Below, piece by piece: positions 1-7,987 of a stretch of 64,000 nt of DNA. Under the pieces are notes generated by a model. It did not search any database. It was given only the letters and a program-made list of their open reading frames with translations, and had not been told where the DNA came from. Origin of the DNA: Nocardioides soli (GTDB lineage: Bacteria; Actinomycetota; Actinomycetes; Propionibacteriales; Nocardioidaceae); the NCBI RefSeq assembly GCF_014191495.1, contig NZ_JACHWR010000001.1, forward strand, positions 1,054,001 to 1,118,000, read 5' to 3'. A program made the translations under genes and the position numbers. How positions within the stretch are numbered: the stretch's first letter is position 1; every line of letters starts with the position of its first letter.

Positions 1-286
1 CGATCGTCGGCAGCACGCCGTCGAGGCCGAGGCCGGTCACGCCGTGCCGGCGCGCCAGCCAGTCGGCGGCCGCCTGCCGGACGGCGGGGATGCCGATCGT
101 CAGCGGGTAGCCCGGGGAGTCGGCGGCGGCGCGCAGCGCGTCCTGGACCACGGCCGGCGTCGGATCGACCGGCGTGCCGATCGAGAGGTCGACCAGCCCG
201 TCGGGGTGCCCGGCCGCGCGCTCGCGGTGCTCGACCAGGCGGTCCCAGGGGAAGTCCGGCAGCCGCGCGGAGACCGTACCGGTCAC
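1..286 (-). CDS. dapC: Succinyldiaminopimelate aminotransferase DapC, N-terminal part (cut by window edge)
   Basis: The reverse strand reads from a GTG at 286 to the window edge, giving about 95 residues. They begin VTGTVSARLPDFPWDRL and include DLSIGTPVDPTP and a DSPGYPLTIGIPAVRQA segment, typical of the N-terminus of class I/II fold PLP aminotransferases of the actinobacterial DapC type. DapC transfers an amino group from glutamate to succinyl-ketopimelate in lysine and diaminopimelate synthesis in the cytoplasm. The PLP lysine lies beyond the edge and cannot be checked. It starts 8 bases after the fdxA stop; an fdxA-dapC pair is a common arrangement in actinobacteria, which supports the call. 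Confidence 0.82.
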   Translation of the reverse strand, partial: MTGTVSARLPDFPWDRLVEHRERAAGHPDGLVDLSIGTPVDPTPAVVQDALRAAADSPGYPLTIGIPAVRQAAADWLARRHGVTGLGLDGVLPTI

Positions 287-293
287 CGGGAGA

Positions 294-620
294 TCAGTGG
301 TCCTGGTTCTGCGGCGGCAGCTCGGCGATCATCGGGTGGTCGTGGTCGATCTCACCCATCTTGGCCGCGCCGCCCGGGGAGCCGAGGTCGTCGAAGAAGT
401 GGACGTTGGCGTCGTAGTAGCCCTTCCACTCCTCCGGCGTGTCGTCCTCGTAGAAGATCGCCTCGACCGGGCAGACCGGCTCACAGGCACCGCAGTCGAC
501 GCACTCGTCGGGGTGGATGTAGAGCATCCGCTTGCCCTCGTAGATGCAGTCGACGGGGCACTCGTCGACACATGCCCGGTCCTTGACGTCGACGCACGGC
601 TGGGAGATGACGTAGGTCAC
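294..620 (-). CDS. fdxA: 7Fe ferredoxin FdxA (108 aa)
   Basis: Small electron carrier binding a [3Fe-4S] and a [4Fe-4S] cluster. The protein has the cysteine pattern of seven-iron ferredoxins near the N-terminus: CVDVKDRACVDECPVDC, followed by CVDCGACEPVCP around residues 39-51. The acidic C-terminal half (PEEWKGYYDANVHFFDDLGSP) is typical of actinobacterial FdxA of about 105-110 aa. The GTG start has a near-perfect AGGAGGAA ribosome binding site 5 bases upstream. It is followed immediately by dapC on the same strand and diverges from an acetyltransferase gene. In the family it donates electrons to cytochromes P450 and other oxidoreductases; the partner here is unknown. Confidence 0.95.
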   Translation of the reverse strand: MTYVISQPCVDVKDRACVDECPVDCIYEGKRMLYIHPDECVDCGACEPVCPVEAIFYEDDTPEEWKGYYDANVHFFDDLGSPGGAAKMGEIDHDHPMIAELPPQNQDH

Positions 621-677
621 CGATTCCTCCTGATACTCACGAGAGCAGGTGCTCTGTCACAGCCTAATATCCCGGGG
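621..677. promoter_or_regulatory. Divergent promoter region fdxA / acetyltransferase
   Basis: This 57-base gap separates two divergent GTG starts. Rightward, TAATAT at 665-670 is a good -10 box ending 7 bases before the GTG at 678, so that mRNA is probably leaderless. Leftward, fdxA has the AGGAGGAA site just before its GTG, so its transcript must carry a leader. Inferred from sequence only. Confidence 0.5.
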
Positions 678-1646
678 GTGTCCGAGTCGGCAGACCCCCA
701 GCATGTGAGCCATCACCTTCGCCAGCACGGCCTCGGCCCCCAGGTCGTGGGCCAGCGGGTGGTGGTCCGCAGGCTGGTGCGCGGCGAGACCGGCCCGAGC
801 GGAGGCCCGGCGTTCACCGACGTGCTGGGCATCTGCCTCGCCTGGGGTGACGGCCGCTGCGTAGTGCAGCCGGCCGAAGGCCCGGCCGTGACGATCGCGC
901 TGGCCGACATCGTGTCCGGCAAGCCGGTGCCGCCGCGGCCCCCGGTCCGGCACCGGATCGCCCCGGCCCAGGCCCAGCGGCGCGGCTTCGCGCTCTTCCC
1001 CGGCATGCACGCCGAGCCGCTCGGCGACTGGGTGCTGCGGCACACGCCCGGGTCCGGTGCCCGGCGGGCCAACTCGGTGCTCGCCTTCGGTCCGGCCAAC
1101 GTCCAGGACGCCCACGACCGGGTGAGCGCGTTCTACGCCCAGCATGGGGCTCGCCCCGTCGCCGCGGTGCTGCCGGACTCCGCCGAGGAGGAGTCGTTCC
1201 GCGCGCGCGGCTGGGTGGCCGAGAGCGGCGACGCCGACACGCTCTTCCAGATGGCGGGCGTCGCCACGGTCCGGCGGGCGTTGGGCTCGCGGCGGGCGCC
1301 GGCGAGCCCGCCGGCCGAGTACGACGAGGACGGGGACCTGGTCATCGCCCGGATCGGCGACCACGCCCGAGGCGTCGCGGCGTACGCCGACGACTGGGTG
1401 GGCTTCCGCGGCATCGAGGTCGACCCCGCGCACCGGCGCCGGGGCCTCGCGCTCGCCGTGATGGCGGCGCTGCTCGGGTGGGGCGCCGAGCGCGGCGCGA
1501 CCACGGCGTATCTCCAGGTGCTCGGCGACAATGCGGCGGCGGTCGGGCTCTACGAGGGCCTCGGCTTCGTCACCCATCACGCCTACCGCTACCTCGCGCC
1601 GGCGCCGGAGCCCGTCGTAGCATCGGATCGGCGCCCCGAGGCCTGA
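678..1646 (+). CDS. GNAT family N-acetyltransferase with N-terminal extra domain (322 aa)
   Basis: Probable acetyl-CoA-dependent N-acetyltransferase of unknown substrate. The C-terminal GNAT fold carries the acetyl-CoA binding loop in VDPAHRRRGLA (about residues 246-257), followed by AERGATTAYLQVLGDN and GLYEGLGFVTHHAYRYL, the usual end of the fold. Residues 1-170 form a less conserved domain often found fused in actinobacterial GNATs of this length. Start chosen at the GTG at 678 because a TAATAT box lies 7 bases upstream (leaderless); a GTG at 705 is an alternative. Convergent with the VanW-type gene across a palindrome at 1803-1850. Confidence 0.8.
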   Translation: MSESADPQHVSHHLRQHGLGPQVVGQRVVVRRLVRGETGPSGGPAFTDVLGICLAWGDGRCVVQPAEGPAVTIALADIVSGKPVPPRPPVRHRIAPAQAQRRGFALFPGMHAEPLGDWVLRHTPGSGARRANSVLAFGPANVQDAHDRVSAFYAQHGARPVAAVLPDSAEEESFRARGWVAESGDADTLFQMAGVATVRRALGSRRAPASPPAEYDEDGDLVIARIGDHARGVAAYADDWVGFRGIEVDPAHRRRGLALAVMAALLGWGAERGATTAYLQVLGDNAAAVGLYEGLGFVTHHAYRYLAPAPEPVVASDRRPEA

Positions 1647-1802
1647 CGAACCTCCCGCGAGCCGGCGGAGATCCGGGTGCCCGCGCGTGCGGCGTACCGA
1701 CGAGAGGTCGACGATCCGTCGGCGAAGGTGTGGTGGCACCGCGACGTAGCCCCCGCCCACACCTCCAGGGCTTCCGCCACCTGGAGCCGTAGGCCGACCC
1801 CG

Positions 1803-1850
1803 GGACGTCATACGGACAGTGCGTCCCCTTGCTCGGAACGTATGACGTCC
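1803..1850. terminator. Palindrome between convergent genes
   Basis: Arms GGACGTCATACG (1803-1814) and CGTATGACGTCC (1839-1850) are perfectly complementary around a 24-base loop; further CCCG/CGGG bases nearly extend the stem. It lies between the convergent acetyltransferase and VanW-type genes, so a bidirectional terminator is the simplest reading. There is no T-tract. The remaining gap (1647-1802) shows no ORF I believe. Confidence 0.5.
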
Positions 1851-1868
1851 GGGGTGGCCCCGAGCGGC

Positions 1869-3608
1869 TCAGGCGCCGTCCGGCTTCGGCTTCTTGCAGA
1901 CCACCGTGTCGGACGGGGTGTAGCTGGTGTGGAACTTCTCGGTCTTCGCGACCTCGTCGCTGCCGGGCTCGTGGAAGTAGCGCCACACGTCGACGTCGAA
2001 GCCGGAGTAGCCGGTGTTGGCATAGCAGTCCGGCGTGGTGAGGGTGCGGGTCGCGGGGGCCCGGTAGTTGTACCGGTCGGAGGTCTTGGTCGTGATGTCC
2101 CAGGTCTTCGTCGAGTACATCGACACGGTCACGACGCCCTGCGAGGACGACGTGGCCGGCTGCACCGTCGCGTGCACGAGCACGCCGTACGGCGTGTCGT
2201 TCTCGAAGCGCAGGTCGACCGCGCCCCAGGCGACGGTCGCCTCGCGCCCGACCGGGTAGCGGTCGATGTAGAAGGAGTGCGGCTTGTGCTCGATGTCCTT
2301 GAGGCCCGCGAAGAACATCGCGTTGAAGGTCGTGGTGGCCATCTGCGAGACGCCGCCGCCGAGGTCCTCCTTGAAGATCCCGTCGCTGATGATGAAGCCC
2401 TCGGTGAAGCCGTTCTCGCGGGTGCGCTCGCCGACGATGTCGTTGAGGGAGAACACCTCGCCCGGCTTGAGCACGGTGCCGTCGACGATCGCGGCGGCGC
2501 GGCCGATGTTCACGTTGCGGTACTCCGCGTAGGGGTAGTACGTCGTGAACGACGAGACCCGCTCCTTGATCCGCAGCGCCTTCGCGTCCGCGGTCGTGAA
2601 CTCGGGCTCGACGACCGTGGCCTCGACCTCCATCTGCCGCTCGTCGCCTTCGCGGGTGACCAGCTGCAGGAAGGCGCTGCCCACGTCGTCGGGGTCGTAG
2701 GCGACCCCCGGCTTCGCCGGCACCACCCTCGGCTTGCCGTTGACCAGCTCGACGGTGGCGTCGACCGGCTCGTCGGCGCTGACGCCGTCGTCGACCAGCG
2801 CGGTCAGCCTCTTCGTCTTCAGGTCGGGCACCAGCGCGCCGCCCTCGGCCCTCATCCGCAGCGCGTCGGAGAACTGCTGCGGCCGCAGCTGGACGGGTGA
2901 GTCCCCGAAGACCAGCGTGACCGGCGCCGACATCGCCGGGTTGGCGAACGTGTCCAGCGCCTCTTGGACCGCGGCCTCGTCGATCTCGGGCTGCACCACC
3001 GTCGCGTCGAGCTCGACGACCTCGTCGTCCTCGGAGAGGTACGACGCGAGCACCCCGGCGCGCGCCTCGTCCGCGTCGAAGCCGGTGCCCGGGGCCGGGT
3101 CGGTGACCTTGATCTCGCCGCCCCGGAACCGGACCGCGCCGTCGGTCGGCGCGGTGCCCACCTCGTCGGCCAGTCCGTCGAGCGCAGCCTCGAAGGCCGC
3201 GTCGTCGACCGTGACCTCGACGCCCTGCTCGCCGCCCCCGGTCCAGTAGTTCCACAGCCGCCCCGGGGCCCAGCTCTTGCCGCCGCCGGACTCCGCGACG
3301 GTGGCGGCGTAGTCGACCTCGAGCCCGGCCTCGGTCGGGCTCAGCGTCGCCGTGCGGCCGTCGACGCTGACCGGGACCGGGCGCTCGACCCGGTCGGCGA
3401 GGCCGTCGCGCAGCGCCTGCTCGGCGTCGTCGGGGGTCATCCCCCCGATCTCGACGCCCTCGACGGTGGTGCCGCGCGGCACCTTGTCGCCGGCCGCGAG
3501 GTACGCCGCGGCGTACGCGCCACCCGCGAGCAGCAACAGACCCCCCAGCACCAGCAGCACGACCTTGCCGCCGGCGGAGTCGCGGGCGTTGGTCTTCGGC
3601 TTGCTCAC
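1869..3608 (-). CDS. VanW family cell-wall-associated protein (579 aa)
   Basis: Membrane-anchored, outward-facing protein. An N-terminal signal-anchor (GGKVVLLVLGGLLLLAGGAYAAAYLAAG, in two parts about residues 13-40) follows a basic start. Next come two repeats of the putative peptidoglycan-binding type (VPRGTTVEGVEIGGMTPDDA and equivalents). The VanW domain occupies about residues 345-490, with GEVFSLNDIVGERT and GGGVSQMATTTFNAMF, the family signature. VanW proteins are named after vancomycin-resistance clusters, but most are general cell-wall proteins of unknown activity; resistance should not be inferred. It starts the leftward group with the small membrane protein and mshB upstream. Confidence 0.88.
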   Translation of the reverse strand: MSKPKTNARDSAGGKVVLLVLGGLLLLAGGAYAAAYLAAGDKVPRGTTVEGVEIGGMTPDDAEQALRDGLADRVERPVPVSVDGRTATLSPTEAGLEVDYAATVAESGGGKSWAPGRLWNYWTGGGEQGVEVTVDDAAFEAALDGLADEVGTAPTDGAVRFRGGEIKVTDPAPGTGFDADEARAGVLASYLSEDDEVVELDATVVQPEIDEAAVQEALDTFANPAMSAPVTLVFGDSPVQLRPQQFSDALRMRAEGGALVPDLKTKRLTALVDDGVSADEPVDATVELVNGKPRVVPAKPGVAYDPDDVGSAFLQLVTREGDERQMEVEATVVEPEFTTADAKALRIKERVSSFTTYYPYAEYRNVNIGRAAAIVDGTVLKPGEVFSLNDIVGERTRENGFTEGFIISDGIFKEDLGGGVSQMATTTFNAMFFAGLKDIEHKPHSFYIDRYPVGREATVAWGAVDLRFENDTPYGVLVHATVQPATSSSQGVVTVSMYSTKTWDITTKTSDRYNYRAPATRTLTTPDCYANTGYSGFDVDVWRYFHEPGSDEVAKTEKFHTSYTPSDTVVCKKPKPDGA

Positions 3609-3618
3609 GCGCGTGATC

Positions 3619-3951
3619 CTACGGAAGGGTCGCCGCTCGGCGCGGACGCGGGAGTGTGGCGAGGCCCACCACGAGCAGCAGCATGCCGAGGCCGAGCACG
3701 AGATAGCCCTGCCAGTCCTGGCTGATCAGGTAGTCGCCCTCGGGCCGGGGCACCGCCAGCCAGCCCACCATCGCGACCCAGCCGACGGCGAAGGCCAGCC
3801 GGCTCCACCAGCCCGCCGGCAGGGCGTACGCCGTCACCGCGGTGGCCGCCACCGCGAGCGCGAGTCCCCAGGTGAGGTCGTGGACCGCGATCGTCGCGAC
3901 ACCCGTGCCGGCACCGAGGAACAGCAGCCCCACGGCCGCAAGGAGCTTCAC
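3619..3951 (-). CDS. Small integral membrane protein (110 aa)
   Basis: Four hydrophobic segments cover nearly the whole protein: LLAAVGLLFLGAGTGVATIA, LALAVAATAVTAYALPAG, LAFAVGWVAMVGWLAV and YLVLGLGMLLLVVGLATL. The loop before the last segment reads PRPEGDYLISQDWQGY, and the tail is basic. Small proteins of this pattern sit next to mshB in many actinobacteria (DUF6113-like). No catalytic motif is visible. It lies 6 bases downstream of the mshB stop and 10 bases upstream of the VanW-type gene, so the three are probably co-transcribed. Confidence 0.8.
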   Translation of the reverse strand: MKLLAAVGLLFLGAGTGVATIAVHDLTWGLALAVAATAVTAYALPAGWWSRLAFAVGWVAMVGWLAVPRPEGDYLISQDWQGYLVLGLGMLLLVVGLATLPRPRRAATLP

Positions 3952-3957
3952 GGACCG

Positions 3958-4890
3958 TCAGTCGGTGGGGCGGGCGCTCAGGCCGGCGAAGAGGTCGGTC
4001 TCGAACCCGTGGGGGCCGAGCTCGCCGCGCTCCCCCTTGGCGATCCGGAAGAACTCGACGCCCATCGCCTCGGCGCCCACGTTGTTGGACAGCGCGAAGA
4101 ACGGGCCGTCGGTGGTGATCTGGGTGGCGTGGGCGCGCAGCGCGGCCATCTTCTGGTCGAGGTACGCCGTGGCGTCGATCGCGGCCGCCAGGTTGTCGTC
4201 GGAGGTCGCGAAGCGCGGCAGCGGCCCGTCGGGGTCCATGCCCTCGAAGGTCGTGGTGTCCCCGGCCTCGCGCAGCGCCCGCAGGCCGGCCCGCAGGCGG
4301 CTCTCGGACATCGCGCCCCAGTAGATCCTGGGGATGTCCCAGGACTCCCCGAGGTCCTTGCGGTACGACGGCACCGCGGCCAGCTGCGCGGCGTACATCG
4401 CGACCCGGTGGGCCTGGATGTGGTCGGGGTGACCGTAGCCGCCGAACTCGTCGTAGGTGACCAGGACCTGGGGGCGCACCTCGCGGACGATCGTGACGAG
4501 GTGGTCGGCCGCCTCGGTGAGGTCGGCGTTCCAGAAGGCATTGGGGTGCTTCGCGATCACCTCGGGGTCGCCGATCGCGTGGCCGTCGGGGTGCCAGGCC
4601 ATGCCGGAGTCGCGGTAGGTGCCGAAGCCCCCGAGGAAGCGGTGGTCGGTGACCCCCAGCGCGGCCATCGCGTCGGCCAGCTCACCGCGGCGGTGCTCGC
4701 CGAGCGTGTCGTCGCGGTCGGCGGCGAGGTGCTCGAGCTCGGGCACCAGGATCTCGCCCATCTCGCCGGCGGTGCAGGTCACCAGGGTGACCTGGCGACC
4801 CTCGGCGACGTACTTCGCCATCGTCGCGCCCTGGCCGATCGACTCGTCGTCGGGGTGGGCGTGCACGAGGAGGAGGCGCTGGTCATTCAT
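3958..4890 (-). CDS. mshB: N-acetyl-1-D-myo-inosityl-2-amino-2-deoxy-alpha-D-glucopyranoside deacetylase MshB (310 aa)
   Basis: Zinc-dependent deacetylase of mycothiol biosynthesis, removing the acetyl group from GlcNAc-inositol so that MshC can add cysteine. The LmbE/PIG-L fold is clear: VHAHPDDESIGQGAT near the N-terminus supplies the HxDD metal/catalytic residues, and GYGHPDHIQAHR supplies the third metal histidine. The stretch FFRIAKGERG near the end is typical of MshB rather than the paralogous Mca. Start taken at the ATG at 4890 (MNDQRLLLVHAHPDD); in-frame codons upstream are unlike the family. The window also contains mscR and a DUF664 protein, both connected with mycothiol in other species. 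Confidence 0.93.
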   Translation of the reverse strand: MNDQRLLLVHAHPDDESIGQGATMAKYVAEGRQVTLVTCTAGEMGEILVPELEHLAADRDDTLGEHRRGELADAMAALGVTDHRFLGGFGTYRDSGMAWHPDGHAIGDPEVIAKHPNAFWNADLTEAADHLVTIVREVRPQVLVTYDEFGGYGHPDHIQAHRVAMYAAQLAAVPSYRKDLGESWDIPRIYWGAMSESRLRAGLRALREAGDTTTFEGMDPDGPLPRFATSDDNLAAAIDATAYLDQKMAALRAHATQITTDGPFFALSNNVGAEAMGVEFFRIAKGERGELGPHGFETDLFAGLSARPTD

Positions 4891-4925
4891 GGCATCGATC
4901 CTAGGGAGGGGTGGGGACACCACCC

Positions 4926-5204
4926 CTAACCACCGGAGGGGCGCTTGATCTTCCGCGGCTCGGTCGGCAGCTCGAGCGGCGCACGGGGCGCCCCGGTCTC
5001 GTCGGCGTCCAGCCAGCCGTCGAACTGGTCGACCAGCAGGTCGAGCTCGGGCTCCGGCGCGTCGGTCAGCACCGCCCAGGGGTGGTCCTCGTCGTCGTCC
5101 TCGCCGGCGAGCCGCTCCCGCTCGGCGGTCGCGGTGTACCCCGCCGCGACGAGCCGGGCGACCACGGCCCGGGCGTCGTCCTCCTCGAAGAAGATCCCGC
5201 GCAC
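4926..5204 (-). CDS. Small conserved acidic protein, function unknown (92 aa)
   Basis: Starts VRGIFFEEDDARAVVARLVAAGYTA and runs to RKIKRPSGG. It is acidic with a GEDDDEDHPWAV segment and has no signal or membrane region. The N-terminal pattern (FFEEDDA..VV..L...GY.A...RE..AGEDDDEDHPW) resembles a small, ferredoxin-like regulatory fold common beside MutT genes in actinobacteria; I do not recognise a function. The GTG start at 5204 lies 4 bases after the mutT stop, so the genes are translationally coupled. A longer ORF in this frame extends into mutT but has no protein-like features. Confidence 0.7.
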   Translation of the reverse strand: MRGIFFEEDDARAVVARLVAAGYTATAERERLAGEDDDEDHPWAVLTDAPEPELDLLVDQFDGWLDADETGAPRAPLELPTEPRKIKRPSGG

Positions 5205-5208
5205 GCGG

Positions 5209-5607
5209 TCATCCTCTCCCGTCGGCGGCCAGGAGCGCACGCAGGTGCGGCAGGAACGGCCGGTCGGGCTCGAGCCAGTCGACCGTCTCCAGCTCGCCGG
5301 CCGCCAGCCAGCGGATCTCGTCGTGCTCGACCGGGTCGGGGTCGACGTCGGCGGCGGTCGAGACCAGTGCCACCCGCAGCACGTGTCGCTCACCGATCGC
5401 GACCTCGCCGGGCAGCCAGCCGGTGACGGCGACCGCGCAGCCGAGCTCCTCGCGGATCTCGCGGACCACCGCGGCCTCGGGGCTCTCCCCCGCTTCGACC
5501 TTGCCGCCCGGGAACTCCCAGCGCCCGGCCGTCTCGGGCGGCGTCGTACGCCGCGCGGCCAGCACCCGTCGGCCTCGGACGATCGCTGCTCCCACGACTG
5601 CGGTCAT
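5209..5607 (-). CDS. Nudix (MutT-type) nucleoside triphosphate pyrophosphohydrolase (132 aa)
   Basis: Hydrolyses NTP or dNTP derivatives to the monophosphate, probably sanitising oxidised nucleotides such as 8-oxo-dGTP. The complete Nudix box GGKVEAGESPEAAVVREIREELG is present from about residue 34, containing the REIREEL metal-binding glutamates. The ends (MTAVVGAAIVRGRRVLAARR and WLEPDRPFLPHL) and the length match the small MutT class. The ATG at 5607 faces a divergent gene whose GTG is at 5631, leaving a 23-base gap. Substrate inferred from family only. Confidence 0.88.
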   Translation of the reverse strand: MTAVVGAAIVRGRRVLAARRTTPPETAGRWEFPGGKVEAGESPEAAVVREIREELGCAVAVTGWLPGEVAIGERHVLRVALVSTAADVDPDPVEHDEIRWLAAGELETVDWLEPDRPFLPHLRALLAADGRG

Positions 5608-5630
5608 GCTCGGACGCTACCGTTCGCGAC

Positions 5631-6515
5631 GTGCACCTGACCCGCACCGACGACCTCGACGGCGAGATCGGGTCGCTCGCCGCGCGGCACGGCGGACGGG
5701 TCGGACTGACGCCGGTGCTGACCGGCCTCGACCGCCGGCTCCACCGGTCCTGGGCACCCGGCCTCGACGTACGCCGCGCGTGGGCATGGGACCGGCACGA
5801 CCAGGCGGACCGGCGCTGGTGGCCGCAGGGCGTCTCGGTCGCGACCGGTGGCCGCTACCTGGCGGTGACGTGGTACGCGAAGGACGGGGGCTCGCGGGTG
5901 TCCTTCGTCGACCTGCGCCGGCGTCGCTACGGCCACGTGCCGCTCGTGCTGCCGACGCCGGAGGGTCACGAGCCGTTGCGCATCCACGCCGGCGGGCTCG
6001 CGTGGTCCGACCGCCGCCTGTACGTCGCGGCCACCCGGACGGGCCTGTGGGCCTGCGACCTCGACGACATCGTGGGCACCCGCGAGGGCTACCTGCTGCC
6101 GGCGCGGCACCGGTTGGCGCCGTCGGCGGACTTCCGGTTCTCGTTCGTCGCGCCGGACGGCGGGTCGCGGCTGCTCGCCGGTGAGTACGGCGGCGCGGGG
6201 CAGCCCCACCGGCTGCTGTCGCTGCCGACGGACGGCGGGCCGGCGGAGGTCACCGAGCACGGTGTCGTCCGCGCCCAGGGCGTCGTGCGCACCGGCGATC
6301 GGCTGCACCTGACGGCCTCGCACGGCACCCGGGGCCTGGGCTCGCTGTGGACCGGCGCGGCGGGATCGCTCCGGGAGCGGCGGCTCGCCCTGCCGATGGG
6401 GGTCGAGGACCTCGCCTACGACCCGGCCCGGGGCCGACTGTGGACGGTCACCGAGCACCCGTGGCGGCGCTGGATCGTGATGGCCCGGGTGCCGGGTGGG
6501 GCGGCCGCACGGTAG
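5631..6515 (+). CDS. Conserved protein with beta-propeller-like repeats, function unknown (294 aa)
   Basis: No signal peptide or membrane helix. The protein shows repeated short strands with WSDRRLYVAATRTGLWACDL, RLLAGEYGG, GDRLHLTASHGTRGLGSLW and LAYDPARGRLWTVTEHP, reminiscent of a beta-propeller sensor or lyase domain, but no known family motif is visible. The GTG start at 5631 follows a TACCGT box (5618-5623) by 7 bases, suggesting a leaderless transcript, and gives a first residue run HLTRTDDLDGEIGSLAARHGG. Convergent with the thioesterase gene across a repeat cluster. Likely lineage-specific. Confidence 0.65.
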   Translation: MHLTRTDDLDGEIGSLAARHGGRVGLTPVLTGLDRRLHRSWAPGLDVRRAWAWDRHDQADRRWWPQGVSVATGGRYLAVTWYAKDGGSRVSFVDLRRRRYGHVPLVLPTPEGHEPLRIHAGGLAWSDRRLYVAATRTGLWACDLDDIVGTREGYLLPARHRLAPSADFRFSFVAPDGGSRLLAGEYGGAGQPHRLLSLPTDGGPAEVTEHGVVRAQGVVRTGDRLHLTASHGTRGLGSLWTGAAGSLRERRLALPMGVEDLAYDPARGRLWTVTEHPWRRWIVMARVPGGAAAR

Positions 6516-6534
6516 CCGACTTCTCGATGGCGGA

Positions 6535-6728
6535 GAGGTGGTTTCGAGGCTCGGGCCTGACGGCCCTCGCACCTCAACCACCGTGGCACGACGACGGTGG
6601 TTGAGGTGCGAAGGCGCGCCAACGCCTGAGCCTCGAAACCCGCAAGCCGACAAGCTGCCGTCACCACCGACGTGGCGGTACGACGACGGTGGTTGAGGAG
6701 GTTGCGCTAGCAACCGTCTCGAAACCAC
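6535..6728. repeat. Cluster of three palindromic GGTTTCGAG/CTCAACCACC repeat units
   Basis: Three units lie between convergent genes: about 6535-6581 (GGTGGTTTCGAGGC to CCTCAACCACC), 6597-6641 (the same pattern inverted) and 6689-6728 (GGTGGTTGAGGAGG to GTCTCGAAACCACC). Each unit has one end related to GGTTTCGAGRC and the other to CCTCAACCACC around a short variable hairpin. This resembles bacterial REP/BIME-type intergenic repeats. A related composite copy lies inside fbiC at 17471-17546. The cluster may also act as a bidirectional terminator. No ORF here is credible. Confidence 0.75.
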
Positions 6729-6756
6729 CCGGCGCCACGCACGACGCGACGACAGA

Positions 6757-7590
6757 TCAGCCGACGGGGCGGGGCTGCCGGGCGAGCTGGCGACTCTGCG
6801 CGACCAGCCGGCCGGCGGAGTCCCAGACCTCGCAGTCCTCCTCGAACATCCCGCCGGCGAGGTTGCGGGTCGCATGGCGCACCTTGAGCCAGCCGGGGGC
6901 CGGCTTGGCGCGCACGTGGGCGGTCAGCTCGAGCGTCGGCGCCCAGCCCATCATCCCGAGGTCGAAGGTCACCGGCGGCAGCGCGTCGACGACCATCAGC
7001 AGCGAGATCGGGTCGGGCTCGCGGCCGTCGGCGAGCCGGAACCACGCCGCGATCTCGCCCCGTCCGCTCGGCTGACCGACCGCCCAGCCGACGTGGTCGG
7101 GGTGGAAGCGCATGTCGAAGCGGCCCATCATCGGCGCCAGGTCGAGGATCTCCTGGGGTGCGAACGTGTTCGCGACGCACGCATCGGGCGGGGGCAGCAC
7201 CGGCTCCTCGGCCGTCGTGCGCACGTCGTCGCCGAGCCGGTCGAGGTCGCCGTACGTCGCCAGCGCGGCGATCCGGGTCTCCTCGCCCTGCGCTCCCGCC
7301 TGGCGCAGCTCGGCCGACGCGGTCGCGACCGTGCCGCCCTCCCGCCGCACGTCGACGGCCACGGTCGCCGGTCCGGGGGTCGCAGCCGAGAGGTAGTACG
7401 CCGAGACCGCGAGCGGGTCCGGCTTCTTCGGGAAGGTCTCGCGCAGCGCGGTGCCGATCAGCGCGAGCAGGTAGCCCCCGTTGACGCCGCCGCCGACGAC
7501 CCAGCCGCGGTCGAGATCGGCGGCGTACCTCCCGTCCGCATCGTCACCGGCGGACCGGACGGCCGTATGGGCATCGAACTCGAACGTCAC
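6757..7590 (-). CDS. TesB-like acyl-CoA thioesterase family protein (277 aa)
   Basis: Predicted double-hotdog thioesterase hydrolysing acyl-CoA to free acid and CoA in the cytoplasm. The first hotdog has GWVVGGGVNGGYLLALIGTAL (two parts around residue 30), the hotdog helix entry of this family, then LAVSAYYLSAATPGPA and a strand pattern. The second includes GEIAAWFRLADGREPDPISLLMVVDALPPVTF and ELTAHVRAKPAPGWLKV. The length is typical of the actinobacterial thioesterase class with two fused hotdogs. The GTG at 7590 (VTFEFDAHTAV) is preferred over upstream codons, which are low in family character. Substrate unknown. Confidence 0.8.
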   Translation of the reverse strand: MTFEFDAHTAVRSAGDDADGRYAADLDRGWVVGGGVNGGYLLALIGTALRETFPKKPDPLAVSAYYLSAATPGPATVAVDVRREGGTVATASAELRQAGAQGEETRIAALATYGDLDRLGDDVRTTAEEPVLPPPDACVANTFAPQEILDLAPMMGRFDMRFHPDHVGWAVGQPSGRGEIAAWFRLADGREPDPISLLMVVDALPPVTFDLGMMGWAPTLELTAHVRAKPAPGWLKVRHATRNLAGGMFEEDCEVWDSAGRLVAQSRQLARQPRPVG

Positions 7591-7633
7591 GCTCGCGAGC
7601 CTAGACAACGCGTCGTACGGAAGGATGGGGCCC

Positions 7634-7987
7634 ATGACGCGACGTCGGCCACACTGGGTCTACGACGCCGGGGAGGAGCCCGACCCGCGGTTCACCCTGG
7701 CCAACGAACGCACCTTCCTCGCCTGGGTGCGCACCGCGTTGGCGATGCTGGCGGGCGGCGTCGCCCTGCACGCGCTGGGCCTGCCCGACAACGACGGGGT
7801 CCGCGGCCTGCTCGCCGTGGCGCTGGTGCTGCTGGGTGCGCTGGTCACCGTGCTCGCGATGGTCCGGTGGGCGCGGGTCGAGCGGTCGATGCGCACCCGC
7901 ACCCCCCTGCCCGCGTTCAATCTCGGCATCCTGATCACCGGGACCGTCCTCGTCGGCGCCGTCCTCCTGGCGTTCGCGCTCGCGTGA
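7634..7987 (+). CDS. DUF202/YidH family membrane protein (117 aa)
   Basis: Small inner-membrane protein with three predicted helices: LAMLAGGVALHALGL, GLLAVALVLLGALVTVLAMV and LGILITGTVLVGAVLLAFAL. The family signature DPRFTLANERTFLAWVRTALAML (two adjoining parts near residues 15-37) identifies DUF202. Function unknown in the family. A GGAAGG ribosome binding site lies 9 bases before the ATG at 7634. Its TGA overlaps the GTG of the following gene, making it the first gene of a three-gene membrane-protein operon. Confidence 0.88.
   Translation: MTRRRPHWVYDAGEEPDPRFTLANERTFLAWVRTALAMLAGGVALHALGLPDNDGVRGLLAVALVLLGALVTVLAMVRWARVERSMRTRTPLPAFNLGILITGTVLVGAVLLAFALA

Noticed and set aside
1869..3608. 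VanW-type gene as vancomycin resistance
   Set aside because: No vanA/B/H/X genes are near; VanW domains are common in cell-wall proteins of non-resistant bacteria.
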